Source: Mikania micrantha
Taxonomy: Eukaryota > Streptophyta > Magnoliopsida > Asterales > Asteraceae
Assembly: GCA_009363875.1 (NCBI GenBank)
Contig: CM018682.1
Coordinates: 66,548,031-66,612,030 of the forward strand
Direction: 5' to 3'
DNA length: 64,000 nucleotides
The notes beneath the pieces were generated by a model. It saw only the letters and a program-made list of their open reading frames with translations. It had not been told where the DNA came from and did no database searches. Position numbers and translations under genes: made by a program. Each line of letters begins with the position of its first letter. The stretch's first letter is position 1. Positions 23,252 through 34,880 of the stretch are shown here, in pieces.

Positions 23252-25120
23252 TTTTCTGCTTAAAGCATCAGCTACCACATTAGCTTTTCCCGGGTGATAC
23301 TTGATCGCGCATTCGTAGTCGTTTAACAACTCAACCCATCGTCGCTGTCTCATATTAAGCTCCTTCTGATCAAAGATATGTTGCAAACTCTTATGATCAG
23401 TGTAGATGGTACACTTGGTTCCGTATAAGTAATGCCTCCAAATTTTCAAAGCAAAAACCACTGCTCCTAACTCCAAGTCATGAGTAGTGTAATTCTTTTC
23501 GTGTGGTCGTAGTTGCCTTGAAGCATAAGCAATCACTTTATCACGTTGCATCAACACACATCCCAAACCCTGTGCAGATGCATCACAATACACCACAAAG
23601 TCTTCCGTCCCTTCCGGTAAGGACAGAATTGGTGCACTGCAGAGTTTCTGTTTCAATAACTGGAATGCAGCTTCCTATTTATCCGTCCAGTTATACTTCG
23701 TTCCTTTGTGCGTAAGAGCTGTAAGTGGTTGAGCGATCTTTGAGAATCCCTCAATGAATCGTCGGTAATAACCCGCTAAACCAAGGAATTGTCGTACCTC
23801 GGTAGGGGTCTTTGGTGCTTCCCAATTCTTAATCGCTTCAATCTTTGTTGGATCAACATGTATACCCTTTTCATTGACTATATGACCCAAAAATTGTACT
23901 TCTCGCATCCAGAAGTCACATTTCGAGAACTTAGCGTACAATTGTTCTTGTTTTAACAACTCTAGTAGCAATCGGAGATGTTCAGCATGTTCCTCCTCAG
24001 TTTGGGAATAGATGAGAATGTCATCAATGAAAACAATGACAAACTTATCAAGATAAGGTTTACAAACACGATTCATGAGATCCATTAATACTGCTGGAGC
24101 GTTTGTCAACCCAAATGGCATGACCAAGAATTCATAATGGCCATAGCGCGTTCTGAATGCTGTCTTTGGAATATCTTCTTCTTGGACTCTGAGTTGATGG
24201 TAACCCGACCTGAGATCAATCTTCGAGTAGTAACTCGAACCTTGCAACTGATCGAACAGATCGTCAATTCTGGGTAACGGATACCGGTTTTTGATAGTAA
24301 CCTTGTTAAGTTCCCGGTAATCGATACACATACGGAAAGTCCCATCCTTTTTCTTAACAAATAAGACTAGAGCTCCCCACGGTGAAAAACTAGGTCGTAT
24401 AAAACCCTTATCTAATAACTCTTGCAGTTGTGTAGATAACTCTTGCATCTCTGATGGAACAAGTCGATAAGGCGCCCTAGCTATCGGTGCTGCGTCCGGT
24501 GTAAGGTCGATTCGGAATTCCACCTGTCTGATAGGCGGTAATCCCGGCAAGTCTTCTGGAAATACTTCGGGAAATTCACAAACTACTGGAATGTCTTCAA
24601 TCTTCTTCTCAGCTACTGGCTTTTCAGTTATAAGTGCTATAACTGCCGTATGACCTTCACGCAGACATTTGTGTGCTTTCATACAAGATATGAGACGCAG
24701 TGGCGTACTGCTCTTCTCGCCTTGTATATACAATGTCTCTCCATGCGAAAGAGGTATACGAACGATCTTTTCATGGCATACTATTTCAGCCTGGTGTTTG
24801 GACAACCAGTCCATGCCAATGACTACATCAAAACTGCCTAAAGTGATAGGCATAAGGTCAATTTCTAATGTTTGACCCATCAAATCAAGGATACATCCCT
24901 TAAGGATATGTTCCACTACAATTAACTTGCCATCAGCTAATTCTACAGTGTATGGATTATCTAAGGCAGTGGGACTAACATTTAGCAACTTAGAAAGTGA
25001 ACTAGATACAAAACTTCGGTCGGCACCAGTGTCAAATAACATAGAGGCATAGTGATTATTTAAGAGGAACGTACCCGTGACAATGTTGGGATCCTCCCGT
25101 GCCTGACGCCCTCCGATCAC
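23252..25120 (-). pseudogene. RT-B protease, reverse transcriptase and RNase H
   Basis: Aspartic protease with LFDTGADRSFV (about 25030) and IGMDWLSKHQAEIVC. RT from LLDKGFIRPSFSPWGALVLF through FRMCIDYRELNKVTI, YSKIDLRSGYHQLRV, FGLTNAPAVLMDLMNRV and the catalytic FIDDILIYSQ near 24010. Connection segment APKTPTEVRQFLGLAGYYRR. RNase H: VVYCDASAQGLGCVLMQ, YTDHKSLQHIF, KANVVADALSRK ending near 23252. One TAG at 23675-23677 interrupts the RT-RNase H junction (a CAG-to-TAG type change). Otherwise open and well conserved. Same frame as gag, so one polyprotein. Confidence 0.94.
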
Positions 25121-26296
25121 AAACGCCCTGCCCCTAGCACCATTATTGTTGTTGTTGTTATTATTGGTGCCATTGACATTTCCATTGTCGTTGCCATTTG
25201 CATCATTAGTTCCGCCTTTCTTTAGTTGTGGGCAATCCTTCTTGAAGTGCCCCAGCTTACCACACTCGAAACAACCCTTCTGTGCATTGTTCTGGTTGTT
25301 ATTCTGGTTGTTGGAATTGTTTTGCAGCTCCCCGCGGCAATCCTTAGCTGCATGCCCAACTTTACCACACCGTTGACACTTGAACTTATCACACTGATTC
25401 CCAGCATGATGAAATCCACACTTATTGCACTTCGGGTGTTTACCAATATAACCCCATGATGATGATGACTGCTGACCACTGTTCGAGTTGTGATAAGACT
25501 TGTTAGAATCCTGCTTCCGATTCTGCTGAAAAGGCTGTTGGTTGAAGTTCTTGGAGTTATTGCTTTCCTACTTCCTCTTGTGGTCTCCTACTTTAGTAGC
25601 TGATGTTCGTTTAGGCAGAGTTCCCTGCAACACTGCCTGATCAGTCAGTTGGTGCGCTAAACGAACAGCTTGTTGAATCGTTGTGGGATTTGCAGAAGTG
25701 ACCAATCCCTGGATCTGAGGCACCAATCCCCCGATGTACCTCTCTATCCACTTGCTTGCGGGAGTAGCCATGTGAGGTAGAAGTCTGGCCAGTTCATGTG
25801 ATCGAGTCGTGTACTCCTCGATGTTTGAGCCCTCCATCTTGAGGTGCCAATACTCCTCCTCCAGTTTCTGCATCTCACTGCGAGGACAGTACTCCTCCTG
25901 CAGTAAAGTCTTAAATCCATTCCAGGTTAAGGCGTTGGCCTCACCTAGTCCCAAAGTCTGAACATTCGAGTTCCACCAAGTCAATGCTGGACCCTCCAAC
26001 GTTCCAGTGGCATACTTAACCTTGTTCTCCTCAGGACAGTTGCACATTTCAAAAACCGACTCCGCTTTCTCAATCCATCGAAGGAGTCCAATGGCCCCCT
26101 CCGATCCTTTGAAGTTATGTGGCTTACAGTCCAAGAATATCTTGAACGTGCACGCCTGGGGGTTCATCAATCCCCCTGTTGGACCATGTGGCCCTGTGGT
26201 GTGTGTCTGAACATAGTTCGCGATTGCCTCCGCGACCCTGTTATTGATCAGCTCATTGAGCTCAGCAACTGTCATCTGTACGTTCTCACCGGCCAT
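25121..26296 (-). pseudogene. RT-B gag with zinc knuckles
   Basis: ATG at 26294-26296 chosen because MAGENVQMTVAELNELIN begins a typical plant gypsy Gag; the frame also stays open upstream to 26374. The capsid-like region has FKGSEGAIGLLRWIEKAESV, ALTWWNSNVQTLG and FKTLLQEEYCPRSEMQKLEE. Cys-rich knuckles follow, including CQRCGKVGHAAKDC and CFECGKLGHFKKDC, in an Asn-rich linker (NNNNNNNN before GARGRAFV). TAG at 25568-25570 (TGG-to-TAG type) truncates it after HKRK. Would assemble the particle and package RNA. No frameshift between gag and pol is needed. Confidence 0.93.
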
Positions 26297-26539
26297 TATC
26301 TTCCTAGTTAAAAGAAATGTTAGAGTGTTATCAAAGTCCAATGTGAAACGTGTAAACAATTCAACAAACATCAAACATGTAATGTAGAAATCAACACAAC
26401 TGTTGGCAATAAATAATAGTTTTCAATAGATAATAATCTGATTTGAGTACAATACTTTCAAAATCAAAACATAAATTTTCCAAACATCTAATGTAGGGAC
26501 ACAACCCGCCCCTAATAAGTTTAAACAAAATAAAGAAAG

Positions 26540-27154
26540 TCAAGCATCCTCAATAGTGGATTCAGGATCAGAATCAACAGCTGGTGCTGGTTCCTCCCCT
26601 TCCTCCTCTTCATCCTCTTCATCCTCTTCTTCATTCTCTAAGACCATCAAATCTTCCAAGGCTACAAGTCTGCCTTCCAGAATCTCAGCTCGGTTCTCAG
26701 AAGCTTGAAGAAGACCAGTCAACTGGATGATCTCATCTCGCATCTCATTAACCAGGTTGGCAAGGCTATCTTGTCTTTCATTCGCATCCCAGAATTCCCG
26801 AACATTGTACTCAATCCTATCATTTGCCCAGTACAAGTCCTCACGTAGTTTGGCAATCTCCTCAGAGTCAGTCCGTTGCCTCTTAGACTCAGGAACATCC
26901 AATGCAGGTGGTGGATGAGTAGAAGGTCCCTCAGCAGGAATCTCCTGAGTACCCTCAGCTGGCTCCTCCTCCGGATCCTCATCCGGATCCTCCTCCGGAT
27001 CCTCCTCCGGGTCTGAATCATCTCTCTCAGATGGTGGAGGAGATGGGATAGGTGGTGCTGGTGATGATGGTGGTGCTGGAACTACCGGCTCCTCATCCTC
27101 CGAATCATCAATGTATATATATGGTGCTGATGATGAAGATGTCATATCTGTCAC
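26540..27154 (-). CDS. Extra acidic, coiled-coil ORF ahead of RT-B gag
   Basis: An intact 204-codon frame between the primer site and gag, in the same strand and frame as gag but separated by a TGA and ~80 codons. Residues 1-45 are Ser/Pro-rich (PAPPSSPAPPIPSPPPSE). Residues ~45-70 are repeats of DPEEDPDED type. Residues ~95-172 have heptad-like spacing (IAKLREDL, LANLVNEMRDEIIQLTGLL, RAEILEGRLVALEDLM), suggesting a coiled coil. The tail is Glu/Asp-rich (EEEDEEDEEEEGEEP). No enzyme motif, signal peptide or membrane segment. The retroelement gag-pol beside it has four stops while this frame has none. Probably an accessory or leader protein, or an upstream frame that lowers gag translation. Function unknown. 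Confidence 0.6.
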   Translation of the reverse strand: MTDMTSSSSAPYIYIDDSEDEEPVVPAPPSSPAPPIPSPPPSERDDSDPEEDPEEDPDEDPEEEPAEGTQEIPAEGPSTHPPPALDVPESKRQRTDSEEIAKLREDLYWANDRIEYNVREFWDANERQDSLANLVNEMRDEIIQLTGLLQASENRAEILEGRLVALEDLMVLENEEEDEEDEEEEGEEPAPAVDSDPESTIEDA

Positions 27155-27314
27155 ATAATACCATATGTGAGTGCAGTGTTATGGAATGTGTAAGCAAGTC
27201 TATTACATAATGCCATATGTAATTTCTAAGTGATATGTGTAAGTATGCGTGTCTAATGTCTAACAGTTATAGTCTAAGTCTACAAATGCAAACCTAGTTC
27301 GCTATAACCAATGT

Positions 27315-27325
27315 CTCTGATACCA
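27315..27325 (-). promoter_or_regulatory. RT-B primer-binding site (tRNA-iMet)
   Basis: The minus strand reads TGGTATCAGAG three bases inside the 5' LTR, complementary to the 3' end of plant initiator methionine tRNA. The match weakens after 11 bases (ACATTGG). Confidence 0.9.
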
Positions 27326-27328
27326 ATC

Positions 27329-30098
27329 TGTCACACCCCCAATTTTCAACTAACGGAATCATACCGTTTGGGACGTGACAAACCAGGATCTCAGATCATT
27401 AGACATAACGAAGACCTCTATATGAATTTCAAAACATACTTTGGTCTAAAACTGTAATATCAAAGTTTTCAAAGTTTGCGGAAGCGTTTTAAAACAATAA
27501 CAAACGTAACAGTTGTAAAATGTAAATTACAAAACAGAATCCCAAATGTTCAAATCTAAATAATAGAAATGTCAAATATGCATGCGACTCGATCTCCTAG
27601 TCCATGCCTGCTTTCTTGTGTACCTTAGCGTCCTGAGAAAACATGTAAATCAAGTCAACACAAAGGTTGGTACATTACACAGGTTTAAGCAGTCACAAAT
27701 GTTTGAAACCACAGTTTGAACAAAATGTTTGCAGATAACATAATCACACATGCATAGTCATGATAGCTAGTCATATATACTATTTACATAAGTGGTCGAC
27801 ACCGAAGCTGACTGTTGCATGCTAACGCATGTTTTGCCTTGCCACTATTGTCTAGCACGAACAATAGTAATGTGTGTTTGGTCAGTCAAACACTTGCGTA
27901 GATCCCATCTACCAAGTGAGGTTTGTCAAACCTAATAGATCTATTTCCAACTACCACGCTTTGCACTACGGCAAACTAAACGGTTCGAGAAGTAAGGACT
28001 TGTAATGCTATGTTTGCACTAAATGTAAACAGCTAACTCATGCAAGTGATATATATCTAAAAGTGTTTGTTACACTTGTTTTCTCCCCCAAAACAGTTAA
28101 AATAAGAAAGGGGCCGTGTACGCACCTTTGATTGTAGCAGAATGATCAAACACACGTAAACTCGCGTAGAAAATCCTCTACGAAGAATCTGTGTTTAAAC
28201 AATACAGTGTGTTATTTGGAATGTTGTTTTGTGCTCGAAATCACATACGTGTCAACACACGTATGTTAGAGTGTTAAGAATATGCATACGTATGTACGCG
28301 CCTTTCAAATCGTTTAAATAAAATCTTATATGATTTTATTTAAATAAACGTAATTATACGCGATTTCGTTTCTGATCTAAAATATGAATTTTATTATTTA
28401 ATTTCGTTCGGGAGGAAATTCTGGTTCCAACGAAATTCGAACGGGTTAAAACGGAATTAAAACGAGCAAGTTATGAGTTAAAACCAAAATTGATTTAAAT
28501 ACCAAAAACCCGGCAGAGGCAGGGTTCGAACCCTGGACCTCCTGGACACACAAACAAGTCCAAACCAGTAGCTCTTGCCCCACATTTGCAACAGATTTGG
28601 TTTTCAAATTGTTTTAAATCCTTAAACTTTCAGATTCCCTTTCTTAATCCAAACCGAAACAATATGGTTCTAATTGAACCCTGATTCGATTAAAATTGAT
28701 TCCTAAAGCATAGGGCTATCATAGTATAGGTTTAGACGACTTCAAAGATGATTCTAATTGTATAATTAATCATCATATCCCCGTATTACTTGGCATAATC
28801 GAGTTCGAGCCCTAGTTTTGAATCCCCAATCCAATTTCATTAGATTCATTAATCTAACAACACTAAACCATAGGGTTTTCGTTGGAAAAGAAATTTCGAA
28901 GCTATCTGGGTCGATAAATTTGAACATTACGTTCGTTTGAACCAAAACCCCCAAACCCGATTGTCTTTAGAACCCTAGAACCCTAATTCCATCAATCCGT
29001 TGTTGGAACACAAAATTGATAAGTGGTGTTGCTTAGTCGGCATCCTCTGGAACTATATATATATATTTTAATTTGAATATAAAACTCACTTATGATGAAA
29101 ACCCCAAATGGTTCTTGATATGAACCCTAGCTATTCGAAACCATTCAATTTGTTGTTGTTTTTAGAAATTGACACATGCTTTTCGTTAATCGGTATCTTA
29201 TGAAATTCGTAGCATGATTTAATTTGATTAAATCACGCGTTTTAATCTAATCCCCCAAAACAACTTCCAACGATGAACCCTAGTAATCGGGCTCTATCAA
29301 TTCGTTGTTATAACCCGAAATTAACATAGGGTTATGCTTAATCGGCTACTTTAGAGTGTGTAGAAGTGATTTCTTACCTCGTTTTATGTCGAATTTATTT
29401 GATTCGATTGTAAGTCCTAGTTTCGGCAACCCTTGATCTTAATCCTTCTTCTCGAGCTTCTGGAATCGATTGGTTGTTTGAAAGTGACTCTAAAAGTACC
29501 GATTGAAGTGTTAGAGAGTTCAATTGTGAGTGTTTTGATCGATTAACGTGGAATTGATAGCTAATGGGACGGTTTCAACATTGTAAGGTTTTAATCACAT
29601 TAATTCGACCATTATGGTGAAATTAACCGATAGTAACTATTGTTAATCATTAAAGTGATGATTCTAACAGGTTACCTTAAGTTTAATTTGATTATAATTG
29701 CCTATTAACATGAATTTCGAATTTAATTGATAGAATCACTCAAATTTTGACTCTTTAAAGTCAACATTACAATCATTGTTTGATTCTTACACTAATCCCT
29801 ATAGTTTAGATGCTTATAACCATATGTAACCATTAATGGGGTGTTTTAGGATAGGTTAGCTCAATTGTAGTTGATTATTGAATCAAATTCGAATCCCAAT
29901 TAACTCCTAAACTTGAATTTTGACCATAAAGTCAAAATTTGCACTTTAATTCAATCTTAACCCTAATTTATATAAATTAGCAACTTATAAACTTGTTTTG
30001 CTCAAATATAATCCTTTTAGTTTGGTTTTGTGACATTTCATAACATTTCTTGATAGTTTCAGTTAACGGAGTTAATCCGAAAATATCGAATTGTCACA
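27329..30098 (-). repeat. 5' LTR of RT-B
   Basis: 2,770 bp, collinear with 18519-21285 throughout, with scattered single-base differences and two small indels. Drives transcription on the minus strand in principle. Carries the same donor-like, hairpin and acceptor-like signals. Confidence 0.95.
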
Positions 30099-30395
30099 AT
30101 TTAAGAGACAATGATGTTGCAGAATATATAATATTAAGCAAAGATGACATAATGACGAGTATGAATAACACAATTATTTTTAAAAAGACATAATTACATG
30201 TAAAAAGACACAATTACATGTAAGAAAAACACAAAAAAATAACTATACACAAACGTTTAATAAAGACAATGATGAAAATTAGACACAATGAACTGAAAAA
30301 ATTTCATTTTTATAGCCAACTTATACTCATTTTAAAGATAAAAAATGCTTGTTTTTTATGATATATTTAAAAAAAATAATATCATATGTAAAAGT

Positions 30396-31470
30396 TATGA
30401 ACGTTTAAAAAATATGAGGGAAATATGGTTATTACTACATTACCCTTTAACAAATTTTCCCTCTAAAATTTTAAATTTTTTAATCTTAAATTTGATTTCA
30501 TGATCTAGTGGTTAATAATCTTTCTTAGACTTTTTATGATAAATGGACTATTTAGTTGAATTTATTCCTATAAAATTAATATCATTTGAACATAGACATC
30601 ATATGTTAAAAGTTTTAATATTGTTGGTCCAAGGAAGAAAAAAAAGTCTAGAATGTGATGAGTTGTTTTAATTGAATATACAGTTGCATAGAATGATTAT
30701 CAGACCATCCGTACCCACCCAGCTATTTTTGCCACATTTTCATCCCACTGAAAACCTTAAAACCCCGTAGTGGTCACCCCACTAAAAATGTGAGAGAGGA
30801 GCTTCAATGGGGTGTGAGAGGGCTTCAACGGGAGCGAGGTTGCTGGCTTCTAAAATTTAACCCCGCCGAGGAGCAGTGGCGGTGTGCCCACTGGGTGCCG
30901 CCGCAGCATGCAACCTCGCCCGACCAGCGGGGGATGCATTACCGATGGTCTCAGGGGCAGATAATAGAGAACTTAGGGGAGTCACGATCCCTCCTGTTTC
31001 TTTGCTCTGTAATATAGTTTTGCGTCTTTTTTTTCTGAAAATTTAAAGTGTATTAAGTCTGACAACCCAGATTTGAGTCTAACCTCTCATTTTTTATGCA
31101 TATTAAGTCAAGCTCTACCACTAATAATTATATCACTTTTAAATTTTATATAAACATTAACTTTTAGAGGGCTGTAAGGTTATGTACGCAGAGTAATATT
31201 AAAATATACATTAAAAGATTTATGACTTATAAAACTTGTTTTTTTTAATATTTAAATATACACACACGGACACACGGTACCATAAAATTACCAATTAATC
31301 TAGAAAATTAATGAAACTATACAACGAATGTAATACAAGGTACGTTGTCCTCTTTCATTTTCATCTTAATCAATCAAACAAAGAACCTTGCATTTGTGGC
31401 ATATAATATTTAATTAATATTCAAGAAGCTCACATGCTATCGTCGAAAAATTGTTGTTCCCCACACTCCT
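30396..31470. other. Intergenic, AT-rich with a GC-richer patch
   Basis: Mostly AT-rich. A patch at 30700-31010 (CCCGCCGAGGAGCAGTGG and similar) is GC-richer and may be a decayed transposon. A 75-codon frame inside it shows no domain. Confidence 0.4.
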
Positions 31471-31602
31471 TTATTAATAAATGAATATAAATATTTATTC
31501 ATAGACTACAAGAAATTATTAATAATGTCAGAAATGTACGCTTCTTAAATTTGAAGACATCAAAAGAATAATCAGAAAAATAAAAATAAATAAAATAAAA
31601 AT

Positions 31603-32241
31603 TCATCTGGAAAAGCTCCAAAGATAGATATCACCACCTTCTTCATAAACATCTTCGTTGATCGATGAATAAGAATGATCAAACTCTAAAAATGACTTGT
31701 CAAACATCCCATCTTTGTAGCTTGGTGATTCAAAGTTGTACCATGGTGCAACCATTGACATCAAGGTGCCATCAAGAGGATCATTTGCTAAAAGCTGTGT
31801 ATCATCATCATCATCTTCAACTTGATTGATGAGTGGCGATTTAGTGATAGAAGAAGAAGACAAACATGAAGATGGTGACGGTGATGATGATGTAGTGGTC
31901 GCAGTGTTAGCAGCTGCTGCCGCCGCGATTTTTTGTATGGATTTGGGAGACATGATAGTTGTGGAATAGTCATGATCATATTCAATAATGGAAAAGTTGA
32001 GATTTGCACTTGGACCCTTGAGGCAAAGTAGCGCCGCATCATACGCTCTAGCTGCTGCTTCAGGTGTCGTGTAAGATCCTAACCATATTCTTGTTTTTTG
32101 ATTGGGTGCTCGAATCTCGGACACCCATGAACCCCAACTCCTCATTCTCACTCCTTTGTATCTCTTCTTGTTGATCATTGGCGATGGTGTTCTCATTGAA
32201 TCCGTTTGAATCGTATTCGGTTCCTTTTTTGACATTTTCAT
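31603..32241 (-). CDS. AP2/ERF transcription factor, DREB-type, ERF012/013/014-like
   Basis: A 212-residue nuclear DNA-binding protein and the only convincing host gene here. One AP2/ERF domain spans residues 28-83 (YKGVRMRSWGSWVSEI, TRIWLGSYTTPEAAARAYDA, ending ANLNF). It has Val at DREB position 14 and Ala, not Glu, at 19. A basic KKRYK stretch just before it may aid nuclear import. After the domain come SPKSIQ, an Ala-rich run, a Ser-rich run, an acidic EDDDDD and a C-terminal DIYLWSF. SPKSIQ plus a terminal D-x-x-LWSF is, from memory, typical of the Arabidopsis ERF012-014 group. Intronless and full length for that group. The start is the ATG at 32239-32241; a second Met two codons on is possible. 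A TATA-like box lies ~110 bp upstream. Members respond to stress or hormones, but nothing here shows the target genes. Confidence 0.93.
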   Translation of the reverse strand: MKMSKKEPNTIQTDSMRTPSPMINKKRYKGVRMRSWGSWVSEIRAPNQKTRIWLGSYTTPEAAARAYDAALLCLKGPSANLNFSIIEYDHDYSTTIMSPKSIQKIAAAAAANTATTTSSSPSPSSCLSSSSITKSPLINQVEDDDDDTQLLANDPLDGTLMSMVAPWYNFESPSYKDGMFDKSFLEFDHSYSSINEDVYEEGGDIYLWSFSR

Positions 32242-32348
32242 GTGAACACTAACAAATATCCTTTAAAGCTTTTTGGACCAATTTGTTAACAGATTTGGTG
32301 TGTGATTGATGCAAAGAGTGACGGTGAAGATGAAATGAATGGAACTTG

Positions 32349-32360
32349 TTATATATATAG
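32349..32360 (-). promoter_or_regulatory. TATA-like box of the ERF gene
   Basis: CTATATATATAA on the minus strand, about 110 bp before the ATG, so a 5' UTR of ~80 bases would be expected. Predicted from sequence only. Confidence 0.5.
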
Positions 32361-32361
32361 T

Positions 32362-33439
32362 CTTCAAATGAGCAAAAGGTAGTGAAAATGGTGACAGGTG
32401 GTGTTAATTGACTGGTTATATTTCTAAATAATTTACTACAATAACAGAGCAAATATATAAACTATTGAATAATATAAAATAAATATTAATTCGAGTAGCC
32501 TTAATATATTATAACTGATCTAAGAGGGACAATATGAAAATTCATATTTATTAATTGTGAGAAATGTTTTAATGTTCAAATTATAATCCTAACAGTATAA
32601 TATTTTTTCCCTTTCTTAAATATTATTTAATGATAATAAACACAAGGTAATGATTATAAAGGAGGAAAAGGATAAAGTAACTAAATTTGACAAGGAATTT
32701 GACTGAGTTGCATGGTTTTTGACATAGAGAACAAGTCACCTTGACATGATAAAGAAGAATGTAAACAATAAAAATTCCTAAAATTTCCAGATTTTACTTC
32801 CTTTACTCTATTTCTTTCTTAAACTTTCAAAATGTCAATAAATGTTCGTGTGTGTATGTATTAGGCGTTTGCCCGTAATCATAAGCATATGCGTGTATAG
32901 TGGTCGTCTATTTTTGAGAGGAGTCTGCTCGTATTATAAGCATATATATGTGTTTGCATGTTGCTTGAGAAACATCGGACCATAAATATATGCATGTATA
33001 GGCGTGTGCCTGTAAAAATATATGTATAGGTGTCCGCCTACAAAACATAAGGTTATCTCGCCAAGAATATCAAGTTGAATGTAAATTATAGGGGTGCTTG
33101 TTAGAGTGTATGGGCTCTTGTGTCCGTTAAAGACAATTGGTGTTTTCAGATTCATGGGTTTTACAGACGGGTGTCCCTATACTTATAGATGCTGGCACCT
33201 ATACATATATGAATATTTTTTGGTATTTGAAAGTCAAATACAAAATAAGGTTAAAAAAAGTCATATGTTGATATTTTGTGAATATTCCCTAAAAAAATAT
33301 TTAAAATTAGTTATTAGTTAGGTTATTAGTATATGTGTATCAATAACACTACTTTTTAATTTTAAAAATGATTTAGAAAAATAGATAAGTAAAGATAATT
33401 TATATGTAATGTGATTATTTGACAAGAGAATGATATGTA
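32362..33439. other. Upstream region of the ERF gene
   Basis: AT-rich. 32860-33050 holds a loose repeat with words like GCGTTTGCCCGTAATCATAAG and related GTGTGCCTGTAA / GTCCGCCTAC. No further gene recognised. Confidence 0.4.
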
Positions 33440-33682
33440 GATATGAATTGTTCAAAAAGCTCGCGGCTGGCTCGAAAAAAGGTCGAAAAGAGCTCGGCTC
33501 GAAAAACGCTCGTCAAAAACGAGCCAAGCCAGAACCAGGGTTGGCTCGGCTCCTCTCGAGCTCGGCTCATGGCTCGACTCGATTTTTAATATATATATAT
33601 ATATATACACAATATCTTATACACATATTTATATAAATATACATATTATGTATAATATATATGTATGTGTGTGTATATATAT

Positions 33683-34880
33683 AATCCAATAGGGTAAGGA
33701 TGAATTGTTGACCCACACTAATTGAGAGAACTTAATAACCCAATTTAATTGGTTATCTAATTTAATGAATTTGAAATATGTGGTGCATATTAATTTCGGA
33801 AAAAATGAGTGAATAAGATTTGTTTAAGGGTATTTTGAGCATTTGATAGGTGTACTTGATTTCATTTTTTAAAAAAAGTTTACCTCCCAATTATATAAAC
33901 CTTCATAACTTTTATATACATTATTATTTTTTTATAAAAGTTACACCATTAAATTTGTCACATTTTAATCTTTAAGTCAAGTATAGTCTTGTCAAATTTT
34001 TTCAAAGTTTCGAAATTTCACTGATGTAACGAACTTAATTTTATCAAAGTGTTCGTAATTACATTGATGTAACGAGTTGATTTTTTTCAAAGTGTTTGTA
34101 ATTACACTGATGTAACGAGCTGAATTTTTTCAAAGTGTTCATAATTATACTGATGTAACGAGCTGTAACATTGATGTAACGAGCTGAATTTTTTCTAAGT
34201 GTTCGTAATTACACTGATGTAACGAGCTGAAGTTTTTTCAAAATGTTCGTAATTACACTAATGTAACGAGCTGAATTTTTTTCAAAGCGTTCTTAATTAC
34301 ACTGATGTAACGAGCTGATTTTTTTCAAAGTGTTATACTTTGTATTTACGTTACAATTATCTAACTCTCTATCTTATATTGATATAAATTTATTTACTGA
34401 ACTAATTTTTATAATAAAAGTTAAGTTTGTAATGTATATTTAAAATGAGGGAAAAAAATTTAAAGATGGTAAATTTTTGAAAACGGAGAGAAAATTATTA
34501 AAGTTATTGTTCATTACGTTAGTGTAATTACGAACCTCTGAAAAAAATACGGCATGACTATAATGGAATTAACGAGAAAAATATGACGAGTTTGATGATG
34601 TAATTTTTATAAGAAAATAACATAGTATAAAAAAGTTATAAGTGTATAAAAATGAAGGGGAAAACTTTAATTTTAAAAATAGGAAAATAGATGATTTTTT
34701 AAGAGTGTAACACTTGTCACTCTCTTATTAAATCTGATTTTTGTAATTAAGACAAATGACTAAAATACCCTTTTATATTTAAGGTAATTAAAATTATTGA
34801 ACCAATGAATTAGAGTTATTGGGTTTACTCAATTAAGGTGTGTTCTCATATGATCGCTTCCCTAATCCAATATATATATG
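33683..34880. mobile_element. MUL-ii: MULE-like non-autonomous element
   Basis: Long imperfect inverted ends: TCCAATAGGGTAAGG...CTAATTGAG...ACCCAATTTAATTGG on the left against the complement of the last ~80 bp (CCAATGAATTAGAG ... TTCCCTAATCCA). The interior has tandem TGATGTAACGAGCTG units. GTAACACTTGTCACTC near 34708 matches the GTGACA...TGTCACC block of MUL-i and MUL-iii. No transposase. Confidence 0.65.
34020..34335 (+). repeat. ~44-bp tandem repeat inside MUL-ii
   Basis: About seven copies of a unit containing TGATGTAACGAGCTGA, then TTTTTTCAAAGTGTTCGTAA, with one shortened copy near 34152-34175. Confidence 0.88.

Larger units (their letters stand above)
18519..30098 (-). mobile_element. 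RT-B: young, structurally complete Tekay-like Ty3/gypsy element
   Basis: Ends TGTCACACC (18519) and GTCACA (30098), flanked by ATTTA (18514-18518 and 30099-30103). Two LTRs of 2,767 and 2,770 bp differ at about 28 places by eye, so about 99% identity, implying a recent insertion. Internal order on the minus strand: tRNA-Met primer site, extra ORF, gag, protease, RT, RNase H, integrase, chromodomain, polypurine region. Gag-pol lies in one frame but carries four nonsense codons and one single-base deletion, so it could move only with proteins supplied in trans. Confidence 0.95.
16762..30395. mobile_element. DNA-H: non-autonomous DNA element split by RT-B
   Basis: The left end (16762-16895, CTTTTACACACGG... 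then CATAAAAATGAACATTTTTT) is an inverted match to the right end (about 30265-30395). Without RT-B the element is about 2.05 kb. The inside is rich in short units such as CATTGTGTCTTTTGTA and the complement GACACAATGA. It also holds the fragment at 17179-17692 and a minisatellite. A second copy of the left-end sequence lies at 18050-18220, so the middle could be a further insertion. MULE-like or foldback class; no transposase seen. Confidence 0.6.

Noticed and set aside
24669..24875. Plus-strand frames across RT-B and RT-F pol
   Set aside because: Shadows of the real minus-strand pol frames.
30790..31017. 75-codon frame in the GC-richer patch
   Set aside because: No domain, low-complexity composition, and it lies in a probable transposon remnant.
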